A DNA stretch of 64,000 nt from JASHPR01 sp963842355 (GCA_963842355.1 CAWJGC010000016.1:1-64000), one strand, 5' to 3'; numbered from the stretch's first letter, positions 54,635 to 63,946 are shown. A program made the numbers and translations. The notes: generated by a model not told the origin, from the letters alone.

Positions 54635-55597
54635 TCAGGTCCCGGCCGCTTGCCCGAGCTGGATCCGGGGGTCCAGCAGCCGGTAGGTAATGTCCGCGAG
54701 CAGGTTGGCGATGATGACCATGACGGCGATCACCAGCGCCGTGCCCTGCACGATGGGAAAGTTCCGCGAGGCGATCGCGTCGTATGCGAGGGAGCCGAGG
54801 CCTGGCCGGTCAAAGATGACCTCGATGAAGATCGCGCCGCCAAGCAGGGTGCCGAGGCCGACGCCGAGGATGGCGACGACCGGGGCCGCCGCGTTCTTCA
54901 GCGCGTACTGGAAGAACACCTTGGGCCGGCGGATCCCCAAGGACTGCGCGGTCCGCACGTAGTTCGAGGTGAGGACCTCGAGCATGTTGCTGCGGACCAG
55001 CCGGGCGATGTAGCCGATCCAGCCGAGGGCAAGAGCGACCGCCGGCAGCACCAGGTGCTTCACGTCGTCGAGCGGCTGTCCCGGGTTCCCGGCGCCGATC
55101 ACCGGAAGCAGGCGCAGGTGGACGGCGAAGACGAGGATCAGCAGCAGTCCGACCACGAACGTGGGCAGCGTGATCACCGAGATCGAGACCAGCCCGATCA
55201 CCCGGTCGAGGAGCCCGCCCGGCCTGCTGGCAGCGAGCACGCCGAGCGGAACGCCGACGACTACGGCGAGGCCGAGCCCGCTGACTGCCAGCACCAGCGT
55301 GTACTGCAGGTTCTGCGTCACCAGGCTGGCCACGGACTGGTTGGTCACGAAGTTGGTGCCCAGGTTCCCATGGAAGGCGTTGAAGGTGTACTGGTAGATC
55401 TGCACCGGGACGGATACATCCAGGCCCATCTCGTGGCGCACCTGCCGGATCAGTGCCGGGCTGGCGTGCGGGCCGAACAGGTAGGTCACCGGGTTGCCGG
55501 GGATCAGCCGGTCCAGCATGGCCAGGAACGCCATCACGATGAGCACGACGATGAGCGCCGTGACGAGGCGGCGGCCGAGATACCGGGCTAACGCCAA
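54635..55597 (-). CDS. Dpp-type ABC permease (DppB-like)
   Basis: Inner-membrane permease of 320 residues, first gene of the operon, TTG start at 55597. RYLGRRLVTALIVVLIVMAFL forms TM1. The loop GLDVSVPVQIYQYTFNAFHGNLGTNF is typical of DppB. The EAA loop is RTAQSLGIRRPKVFFQYALKNAAAPVV. Ends DPRI. No obvious promoter within 85 bases upstream, because the IclR remnant lies there. Confidence 0.9.
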   Translation of the reverse strand: MALARYLGRRLVTALIVVLIVMAFLAMLDRLIPGNPVTYLFGPHASPALIRQVRHEMGLDVSVPVQIYQYTFNAFHGNLGTNFVTNQSVASLVTQNLQYTLVLAVSGLGLAVVVGVPLGVLAASRPGGLLDRVIGLVSISVITLPTFVVGLLLILVFAVHLRLLPVIGAGNPGQPLDDVKHLVLPAVALALGWIGYIARLVRSNMLEVLTSNYVRTAQSLGIRRPKVFFQYALKNAAAPVVAILGVGLGTLLGGAIFIEVIFDRPGLGSLAYDAIASRNFPIVQGTALVIAVMVIIANLLADITYRLLDPRIQLGQAAGT

Positions 55598-55682
55598 CGG
55601 GGCTCAGCTCGGCTCGGCCGGACGTGACCGGTCCGGCGGGGCCTGGGCGCTGCGCGGCCGAGCGCAGCCGCGCCGAGACCGC

Positions 55683-56006
55683 TCAGGCGTGGGTTCCATC
55701 TGCGATCACCGTGCTCCATTCGCTGCGGGTTCCTGGTCCGCCGGCCGGGGCATGGCCGGTCAATGCGACGGACGCCTGGGACAGGATCTCGGCGCACTCG
55801 CGGAGCCGCCGTCTGGGCAGCCGCGCCGAGGGCCCGGACACGGCGAGGGCCGCTAGGACGTCATCGTGCCCGTCCGCGACCGGCACGGCGACCGCCCGCA
55901 GGCCCGGCTCGAACTCGTCGATGAGCGTGGCGAACCCGCGGCGGCGGACGCCGTAGAACTCGGCCGCCAGCGCGCCGCGGTCCGTGATGGTCTGTGGTGT
56001 GCGATC
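55683..56006 (-). pseudogene. IclR-family regulator, C-terminal remnant
   Basis: About 105 residues match the effector-binding end of IclR repressors: TPQTITDRGALAAEF, RRRGFATLIDEFEPGLRAVAVPVADG (by key parts), LAALAVSGPSARLPRRRL. The winged-helix N-terminus and the first half of the effector domain are missing. The frame remains open to about 56108, but that part has no similarity. It sits 85 bases ahead of the dpp operon in the same direction, where an IclR regulator of catabolism would be expected, so the operon may have lost its regulator. Confidence 0.65.
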
Positions 56007-56807
56007 CCCTCGCTCCTGGTCGCCGCCAGTGACCGCGCGGCCTGGGCGGTGCGCATCCCGCATGACGCCACCCATAGCGCACATAATAGCCCTACCAGGC
56101 TTAACCAACCAGCGCCTTCTAGCTCACGATCGGCACGATCATGCGCGGCTGAGCAAGACCCGCCTGCCACGGTCAAAAGGACCGCTCATGCACGTCGGCT
56201 CCGCGGCTGAAGCCTGCCTCGGCAGTCGGCAGCACGCTGGAACGTGAAGCGCGCATGACTTTGCGCGCGTACGCCGTCCCGGAAAATTGTGGAGACTCGT
56301 TCCACGGTGCAAACGCGTAGGGGGACGCGGCGCCGCCACGCGGAGGCTGGCACATGCCAGGCGCGGTCTCCCCGCGACCGCCGAGAGCGGCATCCTGCAG
56401 CCGGGCGTACCCGGTCGCCTCTGGGGGCGTGGTCCTGTCGGCGCGGGCGCCAGGATGTGCGGCGTGCCCTGCCGGTGTGCACTGCCTGCTACCGGAAGGG
56501 CGCTCCGCGATGACATCCGGCGCACGTACGGCCGCCTCGCCTTCCGGCTGGGGCGTCGACACTGCCGCCAAGGCAGAGTCGGGAGGCAGGAGCCCTCGTC
56601 ACTGAACGTGAGCCTGTCGAAGGACCAAGATGATCCGCGGTCGCGTAGATCGATGCCGAATATTTGCTCCGGCTGCGTCTTTAGTTCTCTGCTCTTGCTG
56701 AGTACAGATCATTCATTCGGGGCGGTGTTGACGGCCTCGCGCATCTCACTCCATGATCCGGCGGCGGGGCATGAGTTGGAGGGAGAACACACCGGTGCGA
56801 CGTTGGC
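56007..56807. other. Intergenic region between IclR remnant and phospholipase gene
   Basis: About 800 bases with no supported gene. On the minus strand TATTAT near 56087-56092 is a possible -10 for the IclR remnant and dpp operon. The stretch 56600-56760 is less GC-rich. Open frames across it show no recognisable protein. Confidence 0.4.
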
Positions 56808-58481
56808 TCAGTGGCTATCGCCCGCGCCACCCGGTGCCAGCTGGGGGAAGTAGTGGAAGGCGACGTCCCTGATGACTTCGACGATGAGCTGGGGCGTGAG
56901 TTCGGTGGAGGGGTCGTTTAGTTGCGGTGGGAGTTTGACCCCCATCTGCCTGGCGTGCTCGATGATGCCGGGTGCGACGTCCTTGCCCAGGTAGCCGAGG
57001 GCGTTGCCCATGGTCTGGTAGTCAATCGCCCATGCCGGCAGGGGCTGGGCCGCGGCGGTGGCCCAGGTCTGCGGGTCGCGCGGTGTGCCGCGGGTGAAGA
57101 TGTGGTCGAAGGTGCGCGCTGAGGCATCGCGCTGGGTGAACGGCGCGCCGAGGTCCCAGGCTTTGCGCAGCGTCGCGATCAGCGAGGTGTGCCGGTACTC
57201 CTCGTTGTACACCGAGCCCGGCTCGACCCATGGCGACACGGCGATGGCGGGGACGCGGTAGCCGGAACGGTCGAACGTGAAGCCGAACTCACCCGCCGGT
57301 GCGGCCGGATCGGGCGGCGAGACCGGTCCGGGGGGCACGTGGTCGTAGGTTCCGCCTGGCTCGTCCCACCCGATCAGGAGGGTCGTGTTCCAGACGTTGG
57401 TGCCTGACGGTGAGGTGGCGGAACGGTAGGCGTTGAACACCCGCTCCAGGAACGCCTCACCGCCCAGCATCGCCGAGGACGGGTCCAGCCCCATATCGAC
57501 GTTGCCGCCGAAAAATGACCGGCCGAACGCCGGGTGGTAGTCGCCGTGTCCGGCAATCATGTCCGGCTCGATCAACGCGAAATCGGGCAGGGTCCCGGCT
57601 GCGGCGTCCTTCTCGAACTCCGAAAACCGCACGAAATGCGTCGCCAGCCGGTCCTTCAGCCGGGGATAGTGGATGACACCGGTGAACGACAGGCACATCG
57701 GCTCCATCACATAGACCTTCCAGGTCCTGCCGTGCTGCTCAAGCCGCTCGAAGATCGTCTCCGCGTCGTTGTCGGTGAACCACTTTCTCACCGGGCTGTT
57801 CACGACCAGCCCCGACGACGTCGCCGCCGTCCAGAACGACCGGTTCATGAACGTCTGCGACGGCACCTCGGAAAACCAGTGGTCAAACACCCCGAACTGG
57901 CGTGCAATGCCGCTCAGCACCGGCAGTTGCTGCGGGGTGTACCCGGTCATGATCTGTGCGTACTCCTCATAGGCCGGCTGCCGCCCAACCTCGGCGGTGA
58001 ACGTGCTGATGTAGTCGGTGACGAACCCATCCATGGCCGGGACCGCACCCGGCGGCGGCGCGTTCCACGGTGCTGTCACACCCTCGCCGATCTTGAACCG
58101 GTTGTGGTCGTCGATCGCGCCGAACAGCTGGGTATTGGTGTGGTACCACTCCTCACCCGAGTCCGGGTTAGGGGAATCCATGTCGGTAGTGACGCCGTAG
58201 GGCACCACCTTGCGCTCAGCGCCGTGCTCCGCCCATCCGGGGATCGGGTTGCTCAGTTCCTTCCCGACGACGCCCTCAAAGACCTTGCCATCTCCCGGCC
58301 CGTAGAGGCGGCCCAGCACGTTGTCCAGGGACCGGTTCTCAAACAGCACCACCACCACATGGTCGAGCGCATTGGCGCGGGTAGCTGAGCCGGGCATGCC
58401 AGCCTCCACTCGTCTGAGGACCGTTTCGGGCGTGTCTGTCCCACCGGGCACCGACAAATCACCAGTGTTATCCCACCCCAT
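56808..58481 (-). CDS. Phospholipase C/acid phosphatase-type phosphoesterase
   Basis: Protein of 557 residues of the bacterial phosphoesterase (non-haemolytic phospholipase C / AcpA) family. The N-terminal metal site reads VVVVLFENRSLDNVLGRLYG (key ENRSxD, about 43-62). Further features are WFSEVPSQTFMNRSFW, IEPDMIAGHGDYHPAFGR, LLIGWDEPGGTYDHVPPG (metal/His cluster) and YRHTSLIATLRKAWDLGAPFTQRDASA. Family members are usually exported by Tat; here the frame starts MGWDNTGDLS with no signal peptide and no upstream extension is evident. Substrate could be a phospholipid or phosphate monoester. Confidence 0.85.
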   Translation of the reverse strand: MGWDNTGDLSVPGGTDTPETVLRRVEAGMPGSATRANALDHVVVVLFENRSLDNVLGRLYGPGDGKVFEGVVGKELSNPIPGWAEHGAERKVVPYGVTTDMDSPNPDSGEEWYHTNTQLFGAIDDHNRFKIGEGVTAPWNAPPPGAVPAMDGFVTDYISTFTAEVGRQPAYEEYAQIMTGYTPQQLPVLSGIARQFGVFDHWFSEVPSQTFMNRSFWTAATSSGLVVNSPVRKWFTDNDAETIFERLEQHGRTWKVYVMEPMCLSFTGVIHYPRLKDRLATHFVRFSEFEKDAAAGTLPDFALIEPDMIAGHGDYHPAFGRSFFGGNVDMGLDPSSAMLGGEAFLERVFNAYRSATSPSGTNVWNTTLLIGWDEPGGTYDHVPPGPVSPPDPAAPAGEFGFTFDRSGYRVPAIAVSPWVEPGSVYNEEYRHTSLIATLRKAWDLGAPFTQRDASARTFDHIFTRGTPRDPQTWATAAAQPLPAWAIDYQTMGNALGYLGKDVAPGIIEHARQMGVKLPPQLNDPSTELTPQLIVEVIRDVAFHYFPQLAPGGAGDSH

Positions 58482-58700
58482 GAGCGGCTGCCGCTACCTC
58501 CCCCTCAACGGGTGATGGGCCTGACCGCGCTCCGGCAAGCCCGGGGATCTCCGGCCGTCCATGAGCTGGCCGATGTGTAGCCTGACCAGCTGGCCCGTGA
58601 CCGCCGGACGCAGGTCGGCGCAGACTGCTCGGGCCGACATCGGCAGCATACCTGCGATGCAAAGCAGGCCCGAATGATCCATCGGGAGCAATAGTCAAGA

Positions 58701-59030
58701 TGAGAGCCTGTGGATCAAGATCTTTTAAGCGGCTTCGGGCTGGGCTTCCTCGCCGGGTCGTTCGACGAGCTTGCCATTGATGAAGTCGCGCCGGCGCGGA
58801 ACAGAGCGACCAGATGCGGTGCGTTGACCATGCGCCAGTGGTCTTGGGCTGATTCGATGAGCTTGAACGCCATGGCCAGCCCGGCGGCCCGCACCGGACA
58901 GGTCGCGGGCGGCGAACGCCTTCTGCTCGGCCTTCCAGGTCTCGGTCAGCTTCGTGATCACCGCGGCCGACAGCCCCGCTGCCGAGCCGAGGAACTGGCC
59001 CAGGGCGGGCACGAAGTCCCCGCTCGACAG
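58701..59030 (-). mobile_element. IS256-family element remnant with internal deletion
   Basis: The minus strand encodes LSSGDFVPALGQFLGSAAGLSAAV and AEQKAFAARDLSG from the middle of an IS256-family transposase. It jumps at about 58892 to the C-terminus in another frame: RAAGLAMAFKLIESAQDHWRMV, NAPHLVALFRAGA, FINGKLVERPGEEAQPEAA, stop at 58725. Roughly 200 residues including the DDE core are deleted, and one more base is missing before FINGK. GAGAGCCTGTGGATCAAGAT at 58702-58721 looks like one terminal repeat; the other end is not found. Immobile. Confidence 0.7.
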
Positions 59031-59261
59031 ACACGGCGCCGCAGGCCGAGGTCACGGGTCGGGATGAGGTCGTACTCCCACCCCTGCGCCTGGGAGTGGC
59101 GGGCTCAGTGTTCGCCGCCTGGCGCGCTGGTACCGCCGATGGTGACTGGCCGGGCGTCACCCGGCGGGCGCTGAAGCCAGTCCCCGCTCCGCGCCGCCAG
59201 CACGCTTCCCGTGCCTGCGCGTCCCGTCGGGCCAGTGAACCACGGTTGGAGCTCGTGCCCT

Positions 59262-59286
59262 TAACCTCTGGGTTATACTCATGGGG
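59262..59286 (+). promoter_or_regulatory. Leaderless promoter and TAACC-N4-GGTTA operator of HigBA-type pair
   Basis: TATACT (59274-59279), a near-consensus -10, is 6 bases before the GTG start at 59286, so the transcript probably has no leader. TAACC (59262-59266) and GGTTA (59271-59275) form an inverted repeat that overlaps the -10, a typical place for autorepression by the antitoxin. Confidence 0.65.
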
Positions 59287-59649
59287 TGAGTTGGGAGATC
59301 ATCCTGGCGCCTGAGGTTCATGACTGGTTCCTGGTCCTTGATGACCTCAGCGCCAGCTTGGTCCGGGACGCGGTCGAGCTGCTGGCCGAGCGCGGCCCCC
59401 GCGTTAGGCCGCCCCGCAGCCGACCGGATCACGGGTTCTAGCCTGCACAACCTCAAGGAACTGCGGCCCGGCTCCGCCGGGCGGACGGAGATCAGGATCT
59501 TGTACATTTTCGACCCGCAGCGCCGGGCGGTCTTGCTGGTCGCAGGCGACAAGTCCGGCCGCTGGACCCGCTGGTACCGCGACGCGATCAAGCTCGCCGA
59601 GGACCGCTACGCGCGGTATCTCGCCACGCCGCCCGAGGAGATCGAATGA
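59286..59649 (+). pseudogene. HigB/Gp49-like toxin, frameshifted
   Basis: RelE/HigB-type mRNA interferase gene. From GTG 59286 the frame reads SWEIILAPEVHDWFLVLDDLSASLVRDAVELLAERGP, then fails. The family continuation (ALGRPAADRITGSSLHNLKELRPGSAGRTEIRILYIFDPQR, then AVLLVAGDK and WYRDAIKLAEDRY) lies in the next frame and ends at 59649. The break is at the C5 run 59396-59400; four Cs would restore a single frame of about 120 residues. Key basic residues of the C-terminal half are intact after the break. The stop overlaps the antitoxin ATG (ATGA). Confidence 0.8.
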
Positions 59650-59999
59650 CCAGGCACTACCGGTGGGACACCACGCTAGACGAGCGTCGGCGTGATGACC
59701 CGGGGATCGATGAGCCGGGTCGGCGCGCCGTGGCCCGCGATGCCCGCAATGCGCGCGACGTGGGCTACCACCTGGCGCAGATGCGCAAGCAGCAGGGCAT
59801 GACCCAGGCCCAGGTCGCCCAGGCCATGAGGGTCAGCCAGGTGCGCGTGTCCCGGATGGAGCACGGAGACATCGAGCGCATGCAGGTTGAGTCGATCGCC
59901 GCCTACGTCGCTGCCATCGGCGGTCACCTGCGCCTGGTCGCTGATTTCGGCCAGGCCACCACTACCTTCATTGATTACACCGACTCCCTCACCGCCTAG
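59646..59999 (+). CDS. HigA-like XRE antitoxin
   Basis: Antitoxin of 117 residues. The HTH is at about 41-95: VGYHLAQMRKQQGMTQAQVAQAMRVSQVRVSRMEHGDIERM (key Q, A, V, S, R positions), then SIAAYVAAIGGHLRLVADF. The N-terminal arm is charged. The ATG overlaps the toxin stop, as in toxin-first HigBA modules. With the toxin frame broken, it may persist as an orphan autorepressor at the upstream inverted repeat. Confidence 0.85.
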   Translation: MTRHYRWDTTLDERRRDDPGIDEPGRRAVARDARNARDVGYHLAQMRKQQGMTQAQVAQAMRVSQVRVSRMEHGDIERMQVESIAAYVAAIGGHLRLVADFGQATTTFIDYTDSLTA

Positions 60000-60205
60000 C
60001 GAACCCTCGCCGTTACCCGTGTACCGCATCAGAACTCGATGCAGAGGTCTCTGAGCTGCGGTGGGCGGGTTGTGCCAAGTTCGTGCCTGTCTGCCTGCTG
60101 CCGCGAGCTCGACGATCTTCACCAGCTCGGTCGCCGGGAACCGGAGTACTTTGATCTCGCTTGCGAAACTCGATTGGGTGCGGCTCGTTTCGAGTGACTG
60201 ATGGA

Positions 60206-60440
60206 TCAGGCCCCGAGCGTGTACTGGCCCTGCGCTGTGCCGGGGTAGAGCCGCTGGTGCTCGCGGGCGAGGTGGAAGGACCAGTATTCCTCGAAGTCGC
60301 CGTTGCTGATTACCGCGCGCAGGGTGAGGATGGCTTCGGCACCGTCCAGTCCCCACCGTGCTCCGGTGATGTCGAGCCGGTCGCCGATGAGGTGGCGGCA
60401 GGCTCCTTCGACGGGGTCTTCATACTGCACCTCCAAGTGC
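60206..60440 (-). mobile_element. ISKra4-like transposase C-terminal fragment
   Basis: The minus frame ending at 60206 encodes VEGACRHLIGDRLDITGARWGLDGAEAILTLRAVIS (by key parts) and HLAREHQRLYPGTAQGQYTLGA, the characteristic end of ISKra4-type transposases. The rest of the transposase is absent; upstream the frame runs into the serine recombinase 3' end. No terminal repeats were recognised. 60000-60205 shows no gene. Confidence 0.65.
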
Positions 60441-60954
60441 GGTCTTTTCAGTTCGTTTGGGGTTGCGGGATCTGACACGCCGGGTTCGGAGCTTGGCCTC
60501 GGTCTCGGCGGAGAAGGGGATGCAGACTGCGCCGGTGCCCGCTTTGCGGTGATCCAGCAGGCCGGTTTTCAGCCAGTAGTAGACGGTGCCTGGTTTGACG
60601 CCGAGGCGGGCGGCGACCTGGCTGACGGTCAGCTCGCCGGTTTCGAGCGGCGAGGGGCGCGCCAGGCCGAGGGAGTGCCGGACGTTACGCACATCGCGTG
60701 TCCGGAACTCGTGGCCCCGCGCGGTCTGTAGCCCGAGGACACGCAGTTCAGCGGCGATGTCGGTGTCACGCACGTCTTCCAGCTTGCGGCACTTGATGAG
60801 GTCGATCGCGGCTGGCTCGGTGCGCATTCGTGTCCGTGTGGCGGTGTGCTGTTCGTGCGCGCCGGAGCGCCAGCGGATGCCGACGCGGACTTGGTCGCCA
60901 GAAGGGTCCGAGCGCAGTGTGACATCGGCGATGAGGGTCCTCAGCACGCGCTTG
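60420..60954 (-). pseudogene. Large serine recombinase, 3' part (separated by IS insertion)
   Basis: C-terminal part of the recombinase that begins at 63946. It reads KRVLRTLIADVTLRSDPSGDQVRVGIRW, DIAAELRVLGLQTARGHEF, and a second helix-turn-helix-like segment TVSQVAARLGVKPGTVYYWLKTGLL, ending at TGA 60420. It is severed from its N-terminal part by the IS element at 60955-62442. Joining 60420-60946 to 62443-63946 gives 2031 bases, exactly 677 codons, and the junction reads DRKRVLRTL. Confidence 0.85.
60947..60954. repeat. Left 8-bp target-site duplication of the IS256-family insertion
   Basis: CGCGCTTG at 60947-60954 is repeated at 62443-62450, directly outside the terminal inverted repeats. 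Eight bases is the usual duplication size for IS256-family elements. Confidence 0.85.
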
Positions 60955-62442
60955 GGTCGCGTCCAAGATCCGGTGTAAATAAACGACGGGCGTAGGTTCC
61001 CCTTCAAGACGACCAAGTCAACGAAGGAAGGACCCACGCCCGTGGCACATCGAGTATCGCCTACTGACCGTATCCATGGCCACATCGACGAGTTGTTCGC
61101 TCAAGATCGTCCGCTGCCGGAGATCCTGGAGGAGGTCGCCCGGCTCGGCGCTCAGCTGCTGATGCAGGCCGCCCTGGAAGCCGAGATCACCGAGTTCCTG
61201 GGCCGGGACCGTTACGCCCGCGCCACGCTGACTGAAGATGCCCGGCCGGGTTCGCGTAACGGCTACCGGGAGGTGACCGTCAAGACGACCGCCGGGCCGG
61301 TGGCCCTGGCCCGGCCGAAGCTGCGGGGCACCACCGAGGCCTTCGCCTCCCGCCTGTTCGGCAGCCATGTCACCAAGACCAGTGCCCTCGAATCCCTGGT
61401 CATCGCGTCCTTCATCCGGGGCTTGTCGGTCCGCGACGTCGAGGCCACCCTGGCCGAGGCGCTCGGCGACCAGGCCGCGATCTCCAAGTCCACGGTGTCG
61501 TCGGTCTGCCAGCAGATCAAGGACGAGTACCAGGCGTGGGCGGCTCGCCGCCTGGACGACGTCGTCCTGGACTACCTCTTCCTGGACGCCTCCTTCTTCC
61601 GGATGCACCCGGGCTCCCCGGCCGAGCCGGTGCTGGCTGCCTGGGGCATCACCACCGAAGGCAAGCCTGCGTTCGTCGGCCTGGCGCCCGGCACCGGCGA
61701 GTCCGCCGACGCCTGGTACGGCTTCCTCCAAGATCTCAAGGACCGTGGCCTGGCCTGCCCGCTGCTGATCATCTCCGACGGGGCGCCCGGGCTGATCTCC
61801 GCGATCGAGCAGGCCTACCCCAGGGCACTCAGGCAGCGCTGTCTTGTTCACCGATGCCGGAACGTACTTTCGAAGATCCCGGCCGGGATGCAGCCCGAGG
61901 TCAAGGACGCCTACTGGGCGATCTTCGGCACCGAGCACCTGAAGACGCCGCCTGGCCCGCGCCTCGTGGAGATCATCGATCACCGGATCGACGAGTTCGC
62001 CGCCCGGTACCAGGCGCTCTACCCGGCCGCGGTCAAGATCCTGCTCACCGACCGGGACGGCCTGACCGCCTACCTGCGCTTCCCCGCCGAGCACCACAAG
62101 CGGATCCGGCACTCCAACTTCATCGAGCGCACCTTCGGGGAGACCCGCCGCCGGGTCAAGGTCATCGGCAGGCTCCGGCGAGACCAGCTGCCTCACCCTG
62201 GTCTGGGCCGTCCTGGACCGGGCCTCCCGCGGCTGGCGCGGCTTCACCATGACCGCCGCCGGGCTCCGCCAGCTCCAGGACCTGCGCCGCTCGCTGCTCG
62301 AACCGCCGGCCCAGCTGCGGCCACCCACCGTAACCGCCACTCAGATCGCGGGCAGTCCCGAAACTGTCAGCACTGTCGCCTAACCTGACCATGAAACCGG
62401 GGAACCACGCCCGCCGATTTACACCGCATTCCGGACGCCACC
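60955..62442 (+). mobile_element. IS256-family insertion sequence (1488 bp)
   Basis: Complete element bounded by imperfect terminal inverted repeats of about 26 bases: left GGTCGCGTCCAAGATCCGGT (then GTAAAT), right end on the opposite strand GGTGGCGTCCGGAATGCGGT (then GTAAAT). Both continue to a shared GGGCGT...GGTTCC block about ten bases further in. It is flanked by the 8-base duplication CGCGCTTG. It carries one transposase gene and sits inside the serine recombinase, in opposite orientation. The ends still match each other well, suggesting a fairly recent insertion. Confidence 0.9.
61042..62383 (+). pseudogene. IS256-family transposase with C-terminal frameshift
   Basis: Mutator-type DDE transposase. 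GTG at 61042 follows AAGGAAGGA. It has the N-terminal LLMQAALEAEITEFLGRDRY, NGYREVTVKTTAGPV and the catalytic positions: Asp in DYLFLDASFF, Asp in LLIISDGAPGLISA, Glu in NFIERTFGETRRR. Near 62175 one base appears missing. The expected continuation GETSCLTLVWAVLDRASRGWRGFTM, ending VSTVA at TAA 62383, is in the next frame, while the actual frame runs out of family to about 62388. All three acidic residues precede the break, but the last 70 residues are altered, so activity is doubtful. A base-calling error would explain it equally. Confidence 0.8.
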
Positions 62443-62450
62443 CGCGCTTG
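62443..62450. repeat. Right 8-bp target-site duplication of the IS256-family insertion
   Basis: Second copy of CGCGCTTG, matching 60947-60954. It belongs to the coding sequence of the interrupted recombinase (AAG CGC codons on the minus strand). Confidence 0.85.
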
Positions 62451-63946
62451 CGGTCGCGCGGGGAGGTGGTTGGCTTGTCCCATAGCTGCCGCAGGTCTGC
62501 GGCGAGGGTCTGCAGGTCAGCTGGGTCTGGCAGCGGCGGCCGCTGGGCCTTTTGCGCTTCCAGGGCGGCTTCGGCCTCGGCCACGGCGGCGAGCTTGGCT
62601 TCCCACCGCTGTTCGAGGCTGCGGGCAACGAGCCGGTTTTCTGGTTCGCACAGGTTGAAGGCACGCTCGGCGCGGGAGGCCTCATAGCGGGCCCGTTCGG
62701 CCCGCAGCTCGAAGGCCCGCAAGGCGCGGGCTTCACGCTGGTGAAGCTCATCAGCAGCGGCCAGCGCCAGCGCGATCTGCTGTGGGGTGACGGCCGCGAG
62801 CAGCCGGGCCTGGACTACCGGGTCCGCCAGCGCGGCGCTGACGGAGCGGCAGCTGGGGGTGTGGGTTTCATCGAGCCGGGAGCGGCACCGGTAGTGGGCT
62901 GCGCCCGAACTGGAATACGACACGCCCATGGTCGTGCCGCAGTGCCCGCATAGCACTATTCCCTGGAGCAGGGCGCTGCCTTCCCGGACAGGCCGGGCCC
63001 CGCGCTGGGGCCGGTTGGCGGCGAGCTGGCGCTGGTTGGCGCAGAAGGTTTCCCAGCTGATGTAGCCGGGGTGGTGATCGTGGATCACGACCTCCCAGCG
63101 CTCGGGGGGCAGCTCGATGGCGCGGGTGCGGATGTTGCCGCCGGCGTCGATGCAGCGTTCTGTCTTCGTGCGGCCCGAGACGTAGGCCCCGGCGTAGGCC
63201 GGATTGCGCAAGATCGCCCGGGCCTGGCTTTGGCGCAGCCGCATCCACCGCACCGGGCTGGTCCAGTCTTGGCCGTGGGTGGGGAAGCGGCGGTCCCGGA
63301 AAGCTTTGACCACGCCGCAGCATGTCCCGGTCTCTTCGAAGGCGCGGAACACACCGCCGACCGCTTCCTGCACTTCCTGGTCAGGGTCCATGACGACCTG
63401 GCCATCGAGGTCGTAGGCCAAGCCGACCGGTACCGGCAGGCGGAGCTCTCCGCGGCGTGCCGCGGCTTTCTTGGCCTCCTGCATGCGCTGGGCCAAGATG
63501 TGCAGCTCCACCGCGGACATCGTTCCCTTGAACCCGAGCAGCAGCTGGTCGTTGAAGTCCCGCAGGTCGTAGACACCGTCGGCATCGGTGATGAGCGTGT
63601 CGGTCACCTGGCAAAACTCCAGCAGGCGCTGGAAGTCCGCGGAGTTGCGCGACAGCCGGGAGGCCTCCAGCACCAGCACCAGCCCCGCCTGGCCCTGGCA
63701 GACCTTGCTCACCACCTCCTTGAAGTCGCGCCGCCCCTGGGTGCTGCGCCCTGACTGGCCCAGGTCGCCGTCGAGCACCAGCACCTGGGAGCGGTCCCAG
63801 CCCAGGGCGGCGGCGGCGTCGGCCAGCGCGTACTGGCGCATCGTGGACTCGCTGTGCTCGCGGACCTGGGCGGCCGTTGACTGGCGCAGGTAGACCAGCG
63901 CCAGGCGGTTGCGGTGGCTTTGGGTGATTTTGTGCTCGCCGTTCAC
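62443..63946 (-). pseudogene. Large serine recombinase, 5' part (interrupted by IS256-family element)
   Basis: Encodes about 500 residues from GTG 63946. The resolvase domain (about 12-155) has LALVYLRQSTAAQVREHSESTMRQ with the Ser nucleophile in LRQS, and LVLVLEASRLSRN. The recombinase domain (about 170-290) includes ILRNPAYAGAYVSGR. The zinc ribbon is LCGHCGTTMGVSY...YRC. A long coiled coil follows (about 390-470). The frame runs into the IS at 62442 after PTTSPRDRKR and is read through into IS sequence. GTGA at the start suggests a coupled gene just beyond the window edge. Such recombinases serve ICEs, phages and IS607-like or cassette elements. Confidence 0.88.
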
